DNA from: Cognatitamlana onchidii
GTDB taxonomy: Bacteria; Bacteroidota; Bacteroidia; Flavobacteriales; Flavobacteriaceae
NCBI RefSeq assembly: GCF_004804355.1
Contig: NZ_SRWZ01000001.1
Location: forward strand, 186,001 to 250,000
Length of the DNA: 64,000 nucleotides
Direction of reading: 5' to 3'
The position numbers and the translations under genes are program-made. This document shows, one piece after another, positions 8,614 to 17,828 of this stretch (its first letter is position 1; each line of letters starts with the position of its first letter). A model generated the notes under the pieces. That model did no database searches and was not told where the DNA came from. It saw nothing but the letters and a program-made list of their open reading frames with translations.

Positions 8614-9726
8614 ATGGGGCTTATTGATCTGGTTTTCTACACATTTCTAGTTGTAGTTATTATTCAAATTACCTTTTACTTGCTGCTATTTTCAAGGTTT
8701 TCATTCTTGAAACCAGAGAAAACCGTTTTAAAAGAAGTTCCAGTATCTGTTATTATCTGTGCTAAGAATGAAGCTGAAAATTTAAAGACTTTTTTACCTT
8801 CAATAATCGATCAGGAATATTCAGAATTTGAAATTTTACTTATCAATGATTCTTCAAAAGACAATACTCTGGAGGTTATGGAGTATTTTGAGAACCTTCA
8901 TAACAATGTTAAGATTGTTGATGTAAAAAGTACCGAAGCTTTTTGGGGTAATAAAAAATATGCTCTAACATTGGGCATCAAAGCATCAACTCATAACCAC
9001 TTAATATTCACAGATGCAGACTGCAAACCTTTATCAAAATATTGGATTAAGGAAATGAGTGCCCGATTTAATACGAAGAAAGAAATTATTTTAGGTTATG
9101 GCGCCTATTCAAAAATTAAAAATTCATTTTTGAACAAAGTTGTAAGGTTTGAAACCATGGTTACAGCCATAAACTATTTTTCTTTTGCTTTAGTGGGAAT
9201 GCCATATATGGGTGTTGGAAGAAATTTGGCGTATACAAAAAAAGCCTTTTTCAAGGCAAACGGATTTATTAATCATATTAAAGTAAAATCTGGTGATGAT
9301 GATTTATTTGTTAATCAAGTAGCCAATGCAGAGAATACTGCCATATGCGTATTGAAAGAAACATTTACAGAATCTAAGCCAAAAACAACTTTTGCGACAT
9401 GGTTTAAACAAAAAAGGAGACATGTATCTACCGCTAAATACTATAAACCATCTCATAAAGTAATTTTAAGCGTCCTATATGTTTCAGGTTTATTATTTTG
9501 GTTACTCGCAATTTTGTTATGCCTAAATAGCTTTAAATGGCCGATAGTTTTAGGCTTGTTTTTATTAAAAATTATAATCCAGTATATCGTATTTGTGCCA
9601 GCTTCAAAAAAACTAAATGAAACAGATCTTTTGGTTGTGCTTCCCTTTTTAGAAATCTTTTTAATTATTTCTCAATTGATTATCTTTATAAACAATCTTA
9701 TTTCAAAACCCAACCATTGGAAATAA
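8614..9726 (+). CDS. Family 2 glycosyltransferase, membrane-bound
   Basis: Processive-type GT2 enzyme of 370 residues. An N-terminal membrane helix (about 5-27) is followed by a GT-A domain: VSVIICAKNEAENL near 43-56, the nucleotide-binding LLINDSSKDNT, the DADCKP metal site, GVGRNLAY, the SGDDDLFV catalytic region, and a QKRRH element equivalent to the QxxRW box. Two or three helices close the C-terminus. It should transfer sugar from a nucleotide-sugar to a lipid or glycan acceptor at the inner membrane; the acceptor is unknown. Its last 10 bases overlap the sigma factor gene, which suggests coupled translation. Confidence 0.87.
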   Translation: MGLIDLVFYTFLVVVIIQITFYLLLFSRFSFLKPEKTVLKEVPVSVIICAKNEAENLKTFLPSIIDQEYSEFEILLINDSSKDNTLEVMEYFENLHNNVKIVDVKSTEAFWGNKKYALTLGIKASTHNHLIFTDADCKPLSKYWIKEMSARFNTKKEIILGYGAYSKIKNSFLNKVVRFETMVTAINYFSFALVGMPYMGVGRNLAYTKKAFFKANGFINHIKVKSGDDDLFVNQVANAENTAICVLKETFTESKPKTTFATWFKQKRRHVSTAKYYKPSHKVILSVLYVSGLLFWLLAILLCLNSFKWPIVLGLFLLKIIIQYIVFVPASKKLNETDLLVVLPFLEIFLIISQLIIFINNLISKPNHWK

Positions 9727-10262
9727 ACGAAGCTATTAAACTTGCCAAAAAAAATGACCAAAAGGCATTTAATTACTTATTGGACATATATTGGGATAGT
9801 GTTTACGGTTTTCAACTAAAGCGCACTCAAAATGAAAATGACGCTGAGGATATTACCATACAAACTTTCTCAAGAGCTTTTGATAAAATTGATACATTTG
9901 ATGAAAATTACAAGTTTAAAACTTGGCTTATTTCGATTTCTAAAAATATTCATATTGATTTATTAAGAAAGGAAAAAAATTCGATCGCTCAAATCTTATC
10001 AAAAAACGATAAAGAAGCCTATCAAATACTTGATGAATCTCCTTCTCCCGAAGACAAACTCATTACAGAGCAGCACTTAGCTAAACTATTAAGAGATATT
10101 AAAAAACTAAAACCACACTATCAAGAAATTATTAACTTAAGATATTTTCAAGAATTGAGTTATAAAGAAATCTCTCAACAGTTGGATGAACCAATGAATA
10201 ATATAAAAGTTAAATTATTGCGGGCAAAGAAGCTACTTTCCGAAATTATTAGAGAAAAATAA
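9717..10262 (+). CDS. ECF-type RNA polymerase sigma factor (second in window)
   Basis: Sigma-70 family factor of 181 residues with region 2 (DAEDITIQTFSRAFDKI, then FKTWLISISKNIHIDLLRK) and region 4 (LSYKEISQQLDEPMNNIKVK). It begins at a TTG inside the end of the glycosyltransferase gene and ends directly against the next ATG, so it sits in the middle of a translationally linked chain. No anti-sigma gene is adjacent, unlike the sigma factor at 6154. The partner that controls it is therefore not evident; it may be regulated by its own expression or by a distant protein. Confidence 0.9.
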   Translation: MEINEAIKLAKKNDQKAFNYLLDIYWDSVYGFQLKRTQNENDAEDITIQTFSRAFDKIDTFDENYKFKTWLISISKNIHIDLLRKEKNSIAQILSKNDKEAYQILDESPSPEDKLITEQHLAKLLRDIKKLKPHYQEIINLRYFQELSYKEISQQLDEPMNNIKVKLLRAKKLLSEIIREK

Positions 10263-11477
10263 ATGCTTTCGAAATTAAAAAATCTTGGTCCGGGGCTATT
10301 ATTTGCAGGAGCAGCCATTGGAGTTTCTCATTTAGTACAATCTACTAGAGCCGGAGCCGATTTTGGCCTAGGGTTTGTTTGGGCACTGTTACTTGTTAAC
10401 CTATTTAAATATCCTTTTTTTCAATTTGGCCCTAGGTATGCTACAGCTACTGGCGAAACACTATTAGACGGTTACAAAAAACTTGGTAGAGGTGTCTTAA
10501 TTGCTTATTTAATATTAAGTTTAGCAACAATTTTCACCATTCAAACAGCAGTAACCATTGTAACAGCCGGGCTAGCCTCTTCTATTTTTGGGGATTTCAT
10601 TAGTATTGAAATGTGGACTATCATTGTTTTACTGGTTTGCTTAGGGTTATTAATTGTTGGTCGATATAAACTACTTGACAACCTTATAAAAATTATTATT
10701 GTCACTCTTACATTAAGTACTATTGTAGCAGTAAGTATTGCACTCTTTAATAACACCTCACATATCTCTTTCAATCAAATTCTACCTAAAAACGGTGTTG
10801 AAATAGCTTTTTTAATTGCCTTTATGGGCTGGATGCCTGCCCCTCTCGATATTTCCATTTGGCAATCATTATGGTCCATTGAAAAAAATAAAGCTACTAA
10901 AAGCTACAACACCAAATCTGCCTTATTCGACTTTAATGTGGGGTATATGGGAACCATTACCCTAGGCTTAGGGTTTCTTCTTTTAGGAACACTAGTAATG
11001 TATAAAAGCGGCGAAGTATTTAGTAATTCAGCTGGAGTTTTTTCTAGCCAGTTAATAAAAATGTACACCACAAATCTAGGTAATTGGTCTTATATTATAA
11101 TAGGAATAGCTGCTTTTACCACCATGTTTAGCACAACACTAACCACCTTAGATGCTTCTCCAAGAGCCATGAGTAAAACGGTCGAATTACTGTCAAATAA
11201 AACTTCCTATTTTAATTATAAATTTTGGATTACATTGCTCTCGTTGGGAACTATTGGCATTTTTATTTTTTTGGCTTCAGAAATGGGATTTCTCATAAAA
11301 GTGGCAACAATTTTATCTTTTATAACAGCTCCTTTTTATGCGATAATTAATTATATTTTGATTTCTGGAAAACATACACCAAAAAAGTGGAGACCTTCCA
11401 AATTTATGCATGGTTTAAGCATTTCAGGTATTCTTTTTTTAATAGGATTTAGCCTATGGTATCTTGCAACGCTTTAG
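10263..11477 (+). CDS. Nramp-related divalent metal transporter lacking the DPGN motif
   Basis: Polytopic inner-membrane protein of 404 residues with about 11 helices and an overall Nramp (SLC11/MntH) layout. The first helix begins GPGLLFAGAAIGVSHLVQ. Where classical Nramp proteins carry the metal-binding DPGN, this one reads G-V-S-H. The helix-6 equivalent reads FMGWMPAPLDISIW and keeps a methionine next to a proline. The substrate may therefore differ from Mn or Fe; magnesium is known for some Nramp relatives, but that is only an analogy here. Its ATG follows the sigma factor stop with no gap. The fold call is good; the substrate is unknown. Confidence 0.82.
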   Translation: MLSKLKNLGPGLLFAGAAIGVSHLVQSTRAGADFGLGFVWALLLVNLFKYPFFQFGPRYATATGETLLDGYKKLGRGVLIAYLILSLATIFTIQTAVTIVTAGLASSIFGDFISIEMWTIIVLLVCLGLLIVGRYKLLDNLIKIIIVTLTLSTIVAVSIALFNNTSHISFNQILPKNGVEIAFLIAFMGWMPAPLDISIWQSLWSIEKNKATKSYNTKSALFDFNVGYMGTITLGLGFLLLGTLVMYKSGEVFSNSAGVFSSQLIKMYTTNLGNWSYIIIGIAAFTTMFSTTLTTLDASPRAMSKTVELLSNKTSYFNYKFWITLLSLGTIGIFIFLASEMGFLIKVATILSFITAPFYAIINYILISGKHTPKKWRPSKFMHGLSISGILFLIGFSLWYLATL

Positions 11478-11500
11478 GATAATTTCAAAAGAATACTTTG

Positions 11501-11508
11501 TATCTTTG
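11501..11508 (+). promoter_or_regulatory. Putative -7 promoter box of lipA
   Basis: TATCTTTG matches TAnnTTTG exactly, 20 bases before the lipA ATG at 11529. It gives lipA-gap its own transcription start despite the short gap to the upstream gene. Confidence 0.48.
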
Positions 11509-11528
11509 CAGCTCATATTTTTTTGATT

Positions 11529-12407
11529 ATGGACAGTAATACTACTTCAAATATCTTACCAGAACGTCAGGCCAAACCCAAATGGCTACGCGTTAAACTA
11601 CCAACAGGAAAAAAATACACAGAACTAAGGGGTTTAGTAGATAAGTATAAGCTTAATACGATATGCACCTCTGGTAGTTGTCCTAATATGGGTGAATGTT
11701 GGGGAGAAGGTACTGCAACCTTTATGATTTTAGGTAATATTTGTACAAGATCTTGTGGTTTTTGTGGGGTAAAAACAGGTAGGCCAGAAACTGTAGATTG
11801 GGATGAACCCGAAAAAGTGGCTCGATCCATAAAAATTATGAATATCAAACATGCCGTTCTAACTAGTGTGGATCGGGACGATTTAAAAGATATGGGGAGC
11901 ATTATGTGGTCTGAAACTGTAAAAGCAGTAAGACGCATGAACCCCAATACAACACTGGAAACACTCATCCCTGATTTTCAAGGTATTGAAAGACATATTG
12001 ATAGAATTATTGATGTAGCACCCGAAGTAGTTTCACATAATATTGAAACGGTTCGCCGCCTTACAAGACAGGTTAGAATTCAAGCTCAGTACGACAGAAG
12101 CATGGGAGTTCTTAAGTATTTAAAAACCCAAGGCCAGCGCAGAACAAAATCAGGGATTATGCTTGGATTAGGAGAAACGCGAGAAGAGGTTATACAAACG
12201 CTTAACGACTTAAAAGAAAATGATGTAGACGTTGTAACTATTGGTCAATATTTACAACCAAGTAAAAAGCATTTGCCGGTAAAACAATTTATAACCCCAG
12301 ATCAATTTAAAGAATACGAAGAAATTGGTTTGGGCTTAGGGTTCCGTCATGTAGAAAGTAGCGCCCTAGTTAGGTCTTCATATAGAGCTCAAAAGCACAT
12401 CAACTAG
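11529..12407 (+). CDS. lipA: Lipoyl synthase
   Basis: Radical-SAM enzyme that inserts two sulfurs into protein-bound octanoyl groups, making the lipoyl cofactor of the pyruvate and 2-oxoglutarate dehydrogenases and the glycine cleavage system. Numbering from the ATG at 11529 (292 residues), the auxiliary 4Fe-4S cluster cysteines are C46, C51 and C57 ([12 protein letters not shown]). The radical-SAM cluster is C72, C76 and C79 (CTRSCGFC). The conserved RSSY serine motif is near the C-terminus. An in-frame TTG two codons upstream is a less likely start. It is followed one base later by gap. Confidence 0.97.
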   Translation: MDSNTTSNILPERQAKPKWLRVKLPTGKKYTELRGLVDKYKLNTICTSGSCPNMGECWGEGTATFMILGNICTRSCGFCGVKTGRPETVDWDEPEKVARSIKIMNIKHAVLTSVDRDDLKDMGSIMWSETVKAVRRMNPNTTLETLIPDFQGIERHIDRIIDVAPEVVSHNIETVRRLTRQVRIQAQYDRSMGVLKYLKTQGQRRTKSGIMLGLGETREEVIQTLNDLKENDVDVVTIGQYLQPSKKHLPVKQFITPDQFKEYEEIGLGLGFRHVESSALVRSSYRAQKHIN

Positions 12408-12408
12408 T

Positions 12409-13425
12409 ATGATTAATATTGCTATCAATGGTTTTGGTAGAATAGGAAGACGGGTGTTTAGGTTGCTCGATAATCACCCCGATTTTCAAGTGGTTGCTAT
12501 CAACGATTTGGCAAACCCTGAAACACTAAGTCATTTACTAAAGTATGACAGCGTTCATGGAACCTACCAACGTGAAATTAGTTTTAGCCAAAATCAGATT
12601 GAAGTAGCAGGCGCAAAAATCCCAATTCTAAATCATAAACATCCCAAGCTAATAAACTGGAAGCCCTTTAAGGTGGATTTTGTTATTGAATCCTCCGGAA
12701 AGTTTAAAACTTCTCGAGAGTTAAATTATCATATAAAAAATGGGGCTCAACAAGTTATTTTAAGTGTTCCTGCTGCAGAAGACCAAATTAAAACCATTGT
12801 TTTAGGAGTTAACCACCATATTATTACTGGGGAAGAACGCATTATATCTAACGCTTCTTGTACTACCAATAATGCAGCCCCAATGATAGATGTTATTAAT
12901 GAGCTATGTGGTATCAAGCAAGCTTATATTACAACTGTACATTCATATACCACTGACCAAAGTTTACATGACCAACCCCACCGAGACCTAAGACGTTCTC
13001 GTGCCGCAGGGCAGTCCATTGTTCCAACTACCACAGGTGCCGCTAAAGCCCTCACAAAAATATTTCCAGAGTTATCAGAAGTTATTGGTGGTTGCGGCAT
13101 TAGAGTCCCTGTTATCAATGGTTCTTTAACAGATATCACATTTAATGTTGAAAAGGAAGTTTCTATTGAGGAGGTAAATCAAGCGTTTAAAGCGGCTTCA
13201 AAAAATAAATACAAAGGTATTTTAGAGTATACCAAAGATCCTATTGTCTCTATTGATATTGTAGGGAACCCGCATTCTTGTATATTCGACTCGAAAATGA
13301 CATCAGTCATTGGAACCATGGTTAAAATTATTGGCTGGTATGACAATGAAACAGGATATTCTCAAAGAATAATTGACTTAATATGTAATTTGTCGGAAAA
13401 AAAGTGTCTTTTATCGATAAAATAA
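12409..13425 (+). CDS. gap: Glyceraldehyde-3-phosphate dehydrogenase, type I
   Basis: NAD(P)-dependent enzyme that oxidises glyceraldehyde 3-phosphate to 1,3-bisphosphoglycerate. It has 338 residues, the normal length. An N-terminal Rossmann motif (INGFGRIGR, 6-14) is followed by the catalytic cysteine C151 in SNASCTTN, the substrate-binding stretch RAAGQSIVPTTTGAAK, and the C-terminal WYDNETGYSQR. It starts one base after lipA. Bacteroidota often carry a second gap, so this may be a glycolytic or gluconeogenic isoform; erythrose-4-phosphate dehydrogenase is a remoter alternative. The cofactor preference was not decided. Confidence 0.93.
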   Translation: MINIAINGFGRIGRRVFRLLDNHPDFQVVAINDLANPETLSHLLKYDSVHGTYQREISFSQNQIEVAGAKIPILNHKHPKLINWKPFKVDFVIESSGKFKTSRELNYHIKNGAQQVILSVPAAEDQIKTIVLGVNHHIITGEERIISNASCTTNNAAPMIDVINELCGIKQAYITTVHSYTTDQSLHDQPHRDLRRSRAAGQSIVPTTTGAAKALTKIFPELSEVIGGCGIRVPVINGSLTDITFNVEKEVSIEEVNQAFKAASKNKYKGILEYTKDPIVSIDIVGNPHSCIFDSKMTSVIGTMVKIIGWYDNETGYSQRIIDLICNLSEKKCLLSIK

Positions 13426-13426
13426 T

Positions 13427-13434
13427 TATATTTG
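13427..13434 (+). promoter_or_regulatory. Putative -7 promoter box of the hybrid histidine kinase gene
   Basis: TATATTTG is an exact TAnnTTTG match starting right after the gap stop codon and ending 20 bases before the kinase ATG. Confidence 0.42.
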
Positions 13435-13454
13435 TCGATGAATCTTAAGTAATT

Positions 13455-15692
13455 ATGTCCCATAATAAACATTACATATATATCATAATTTTACTTTTCA
13501 GCTGTTGCCTATCAGCTCAGAAGTCGATAGAGGAAGATCCAGAAATAGCCCAAAATAACATTAGTTATCGTATTTCTCAATCTCAGATTGAACTAAAAAA
13601 ATACAACTATTTTAATGCGCAGAAACATTTGGATGATGCATTATTACTGGCCGAAAAATTAGATAATAAGAAAAGTATTGGCTTAATATATGCGCTCAAG
13701 GGGCGTATCCAGCTTCTTATTGAACAAGAAGACAGAGCTATAAAATCCCTAAATAAGGCCATTGAGGTTCAAAGAATCATCGATGATAACTTTAATCTTG
13801 GGGGCTCTTATAAAACTTTTGGCGATGTATATTTAGCTAAAGCAGACTATTATTCAGCATTGGATTCTTATAGAGCGGCCAAATCGAAATTTGAAGAAGA
13901 AGAATTAAACGAGGAACTTGCGGAAACCTTGCTTTGCGAAGGCAAAACCTATATTGCTTTAAAAAACTATAATAAAGCCAGAGATGTTATTGAACAAGCA
14001 CTGGCTATTACTATAAAGTATGATTATCCTAGAACACAAAGTGAAGCTTTAATTAACCATGCTCTGGTTTATGACAAGCTTGGAAATAATGACAAGGCTT
14101 TGGCTGTAGGCATAGAAGGTATTCAAATAGCAAAACAGGCAAACTATAGCAATATATTAAATGAGGGGTATCTTATACTTAGTAATCTTTACAACAATAT
14201 TGGAGATTATAAAGCTTCTAGAAACTATTTAAATGCCTATTTAAAGTTATCTGATTCTATAAGGGGTTTAACTAAAATTCATTCCTCCCAAGATCAAGAA
14301 ACTCAATATTTACTCAATGAAGAAATTGAAAAGAACAACCAAATTGTTGAAAAACTAGAACAGGCTGAAGACGATAAAAATTTAGGAACTTTAATTTCTA
14401 TTTTAAGTGTTGCTTTAATTACCATCTTATCGCTTCTAACCTTATCACTCTACAAAAACAACAATATTAGACTAAAAACCAATAATATGCTCCATAAAAA
14501 AAACGGGGAGTTAATTATTGCAAAAGAAAAGGCTGAGTTAGCATCTAAGACAAAAGCTAATTTCTTATCTACCGTAACACACGAGTTAAGAACACCTTTG
14601 TACGCAGTTACTGGTTTAAGTAATATGCTTCTCGAAGAAAACCCGAAACCAGAACAAGTTCAGCATTTAAAATCTTTAAAGTTTTCGGGAGATTATTTGT
14701 TAACCTTTATAAATGATATTCTTCAAATTAATAAAATTGAGGCTAATAAGGTTGAGGTAGAATTAGAACCTTTTAATCTTAAAAAGAAGATAAACAACAT
14801 TATTCTTGCACTAAACAACTCTGCTCAAGACAATAATGTTAAAATTCACTTTGAATACGATCAAAATCTGACTGAAAACTTTATCGCAGATCAACTGAAG
14901 ATTTCTCAGATACTAATCAATTTAGTTGGTAACTCAATTAAATTCACCAAAGATGGAGATATCTGGATTCGCGTTTATAAAATTGAAGAAGCTGGTAAAA
15001 TTTACACCTTAAGATTTGAAGTTGAAGACAATGGTATTGGTATAAGTCAAGAAAAGCAGGATCATATGTTTGAGAGTTTCTCTCAAGGCTCTATTCAAAT
15101 CAATCGTAAATACGGCGGTACAGGATTAGGGTTATCCATTGTAAAAGGGCTTATCGATATTCTTAAAGGTAAAATATACGTTAAAAGTGAATTAGAAAAA
15201 GGAACGACTTTCTATTTTGAAATTCCTCTTGAGCATACTACTGTAGAAGAAGCTAAAGAGAAAAAAGTGAATTATTTTGATGGTAACAAAGAAGATCTAG
15301 ACTTAACCAATGTGAAGATTTTAGTGGTTGAAGACAACAAAATAAACCAAATGATCACTAAAAAGATTCTTACCAAAATGGAGTTAAAATGTGATATTGT
15401 AGACAATGGAGAAGATGCTGTAGATATGATAAAAGCCAACGACTATAACATAATTTTAATGGATATTCATATGCCAGGAATAAGTGGTATTGAAGCGACT
15501 AAAATTGTTAGGTCATTTGATAAAGAATTAACCATATTCGCACTTACAGCAGTTACTATTGAAGATAAAATGCATGAATTTGAAGAAGCTGGTTTTACAG
15601 ATATTATACCCAAACCTTTCAAACAAGAAGAATTCGAGAAAAAGCTTTATAACGCCCTAGCTTCAAAAAAAGGAAGTTCTACGAATGCTTAA
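13455..15692 (+). CDS. TPR-containing hybrid sensor histidine kinase/response regulator
   Basis: Membrane sensor kinase of 745 residues. A signal peptide (about 1-21) precedes a periplasmic array of TPR helices (about 35-270). A short coiled coil (285-308) leads to a single membrane helix (about 311-332). The cytoplasmic part has HisKA with the phospho-acceptor H376 (THELRTP), HATPase_c with DNGIGIS and GGTGLGLS near 524-560, and a receiver domain from about 620 with acidic pocket VEDN and phospho-acceptor D670 (LMDIHMPG). A DNA-binding output domain is absent, so the phosphate probably passes on by phosphorelay. The TPR sensor suggests detection of a protein or peptide signal. Its 3-prime end overlaps lpxK by 14 bases, convergently. 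Confidence 0.92.
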   Translation: MSHNKHYIYIIILLFSCCLSAQKSIEEDPEIAQNNISYRISQSQIELKKYNYFNAQKHLDDALLLAEKLDNKKSIGLIYALKGRIQLLIEQEDRAIKSLNKAIEVQRIIDDNFNLGGSYKTFGDVYLAKADYYSALDSYRAAKSKFEEEELNEELAETLLCEGKTYIALKNYNKARDVIEQALAITIKYDYPRTQSEALINHALVYDKLGNNDKALAVGIEGIQIAKQANYSNILNEGYLILSNLYNNIGDYKASRNYLNAYLKLSDSIRGLTKIHSSQDQETQYLLNEEIEKNNQIVEKLEQAEDDKNLGTLISILSVALITILSLLTLSLYKNNNIRLKTNNMLHKKNGELIIAKEKAELASKTKANFLSTVTHELRTPLYAVTGLSNMLLEENPKPEQVQHLKSLKFSGDYLLTFINDILQINKIEANKVEVELEPFNLKKKINNIILALNNSAQDNNVKIHFEYDQNLTENFIADQLKISQILINLVGNSIKFTKDGDIWIRVYKIEEAGKIYTLRFEVEDNGIGISQEKQDHMFESFSQGSIQINRKYGGTGLGLSIVKGLIDILKGKIYVKSELEKGTTFYFEIPLEHTTVEEAKEKKVNYFDGNKEDLDLTNVKILVVEDNKINQMITKKILTKMELKCDIVDNGEDAVDMIKANDYNIILMDIHMPGISGIEATKIVRSFDKELTIFALTAVTIEDKMHEFEEAGFTDIIPKPFKQEEFEKKLYNALASKKGSSTNA

Positions 15693-16683
15693 CAAAGTCT
15701 AAAATGTACTCATTAAATCCTGCGGCGTCATCAATAGTAACAGCTATTGGTAAATAATAGAGCTTATGTTCAAGTATTTCATATTGTTTTAAGCGCATAA
15801 AGTCTTTTTCGGTAGTTAGTATTAACTCTTTTTTAGACAGATTCATAATATCATCTTCAGAAAAATTATGATGATCGTTAAACTCTAAATGATCAAATAA
15901 TAGAGTTTCACCTTTTAGAAAATCTACTAACGGGAAGGCATTGGCAATACCAGTAACCAACGTAAATCTTCGCAAAGAACTAAGTTCGATAGAATCATTG
16001 GTAGAATAAACCAATTTTGAATAGGATATTGCACTAAAAAAAACTTTTTGATGTGCTAATGGGCTTATATACTTTATTATCTTATTTTTTTCTGAATCAT
16101 TTAAGTCTGGAGGGCACTTCGTAACAACAATTGCATTGGCTCGTTTAGCCCCACTTTTAGGTTCACGCAAGTCACCAAATGGCAAAACAATATCTTTATA
16201 ATAAGGTTTTTTAAATGTGGTAAGTAAAATATTAAAGCCTGCCTTCACCTTTCTGTGCTGATAGGCATCGTCTAATAAGATAACCTCTGGTTCAAATGCC
16301 TTTAAGTTATTAATCCCACGTCGCCTATTAGCATCTACTGCAACGCCAACACCATCGTTATGATACTTTGTGTAAAATTGAAATGGTTCATCTCCAATAG
16401 TATCGGCAGAGTCATTAGAATCTGCTAAACGGAAACCTTGTGTTTTTCTTTTATATCCCCTACTTAATGTTGCTACTTTATAATCATCTTTTAATGACTC
16501 TATTAAATACTCTATCATGGGTGTTTTTCCTGTACCCCCAACACTTAAATTCCCAACACAAATTACTGGGAAGTTATATGATATAGAAGGTTTCATTCCA
16601 ACATCATATAACTTGTTTCGCAACCAAGTAACCATATAATAAATGGGAACAACAGGAAACAATAATTTTCTTAGTAGGTTCAT
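15679..16683 (-). CDS. lpxK: Tetraacyldisaccharide 4'-kinase (lipid A synthesis)
   Basis: Inner-membrane-associated kinase that phosphorylates the 4-prime position of the lipid A disaccharide, completing lipid IVA. It is 334 residues long, as usual. An N-terminal hydrophobic segment (LLFPVVPIYYMVTWL) is followed by the P-loop GNLSVGGTGKTP at about 43-54, then DDAYQHRKV and the late TTEKDFMRL motif of LpxK. Its presence indicates a standard Gram-negative outer membrane. It is divergent from the Nif3-like gene and convergent with the kinase gene, with a 14-base overlap of the stop regions. Confidence 0.95.
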   Translation of the reverse strand: MNLLRKLLFPVVPIYYMVTWLRNKLYDVGMKPSISYNFPVICVGNLSVGGTGKTPMIEYLIESLKDDYKVATLSRGYKRKTQGFRLADSNDSADTIGDEPFQFYTKYHNDGVGVAVDANRRRGINNLKAFEPEVILLDDAYQHRKVKAGFNILLTTFKKPYYKDIVLPFGDLREPKSGAKRANAIVVTKCPPDLNDSEKNKIIKYISPLAHQKVFFSAISYSKLVYSTNDSIELSSLRRFTLVTGIANAFPLVDFLKGETLLFDHLEFNDHHNFSEDDIMNLSKKELILTTEKDFMRLKQYEILEHKLYYLPIAVTIDDAAGFNEYILDFVKHS

Positions 16684-16703
16684 AGCAACGAAAGTAATTC
16701 TTT

Positions 16704-16711
16704 TATCTTTG
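16704..16711 (+). promoter_or_regulatory. Putative -7 promoter box of the Nif3-like operon
   Basis: TATCTTTG lies in the 47-base divergent gap between lpxK and the Nif3-like gene, ending 19 bases before the ATG. Confidence 0.48.
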
Positions 16712-16730
16712 AAATTAAATACAAATTAGT

Positions 16731-17825
16731 ATGATTGTACAAGACGTTATAAACCATATTGAAGAATTTGCGCCATTGGCCTATGCAGAAGACTTTGACA
16801 ATGTAGGGCTTCTGGTAGGAGACAAACAACAAAAAGTTACTGGCATTCTGGTTACACTTGACACCCTTGAATCTGTTGTTGACGAAGCTATTTCAGAAAA
16901 ATGTAATGTAATTGTTAGTTTTCATCCCATAATCTTTAAAGGTTTAAAAAAACTAAATGGTAAAAACTATGTTGAACGTGCCGTAATGAAAGCCATAAAA
17001 AACGATATTGCCATTTACAGCATGCATACAGCCTTAGATAATGCCATAAACGGCGTGAATAGTATGATCTGTGATCGATTGGAGTTGATTAATAAACGTA
17101 TTTTAATACCACAAAATGGGAATATTAAAAAACTAACAACCTATGTTCCTGCAGCTGAAGCAGACTTGTTAAGGACAGCTTTGTTTAAAGCTGGAGCAGG
17201 GAAGATTGGTAACTATAGCGACTGTAGTTTTAATATTGATGGTATTGGGACCTTTAACGGTAATAAGGAATCAAATCCTACTAAAGGCATAAAAGGAACT
17301 ATTCACAAGGAAAATGAAACCAAAATAACTGTAACCTTTGAAAAGCATTTAGAATCTAGAATTTTAAAAGCACTGTTTAAAAATCATTCTTACGAAGAGG
17401 TGGCCTATGAAGTGATTAGTTTAGAAAACAAAAATCAAGCTATTGGTATGGGCATGATTGCGGAGCTCCCCGAATCGTTAAGCGAACCGAAGTTTCTGGA
17501 CTATCTAAAAACCAAAATGAACACACCTTGTATAAGACATTCTGCTTTTTTAAACAAACCGGTCAAAAAAATAGCTGTTTTAGGAGGCTCAGGTAGTTTT
17601 GCTATTCAAGCCGCCAAAGCAGCAGGTGCAGACGTTTTTGTAACTTCAGATTTAAAATATCACGATTTTTTTACGGCAGAAGATAGCATCCTTTTAGCTG
17701 ATATTGGTCATTACGAAAGTGAGCAATTCACAAAAAATGGTTTAGTAGCGCTTCTTACAAAAAAAATTACTAATTTTGCAATCATTTTATCAAAGACAAA
17801 TACCAATCCTGTTAAGTATTTTTAA
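16731..17825 (+). CDS. Nif3-like dinuclear metal centre protein (GTP cyclohydrolase I type 2 family)
   Basis: Widely conserved cytoplasmic protein of 364 residues, the longer form with an inserted PII/CutA-like domain (about 125-225). Metal-ligand motifs are visible: SFHPIIFKG near 62-70, MHTALDNAINGVN near 97-109, and DIGHYESEQF near the C-terminus. Relatives form hexameric toroids with two metal ions per subunit; no agreed biochemical role exists and the GTP cyclohydrolase label is doubtful. Three bases separate it from the coiled-coil gene that follows. This Nif3/zinc-ribbon gene pairing is seen in many bacteria and suggests linked function. Confidence 0.9.
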   Translation: MIVQDVINHIEEFAPLAYAEDFDNVGLLVGDKQQKVTGILVTLDTLESVVDEAISEKCNVIVSFHPIIFKGLKKLNGKNYVERAVMKAIKNDIAIYSMHTALDNAINGVNSMICDRLELINKRILIPQNGNIKKLTTYVPAAEADLLRTALFKAGAGKIGNYSDCSFNIDGIGTFNGNKESNPTKGIKGTIHKENETKITVTFEKHLESRILKALFKNHSYEEVAYEVISLENKNQAIGMGMIAELPESLSEPKFLDYLKTKMNTPCIRHSAFLNKPVKKIAVLGGSGSFAIQAAKAAGADVFVTSDLKYHDFFTAEDSILLADIGHYESEQFTKNGLVALLTKKITNFAIILSKTNTNPVKYF

Positions 17826-17828
17826 AGT

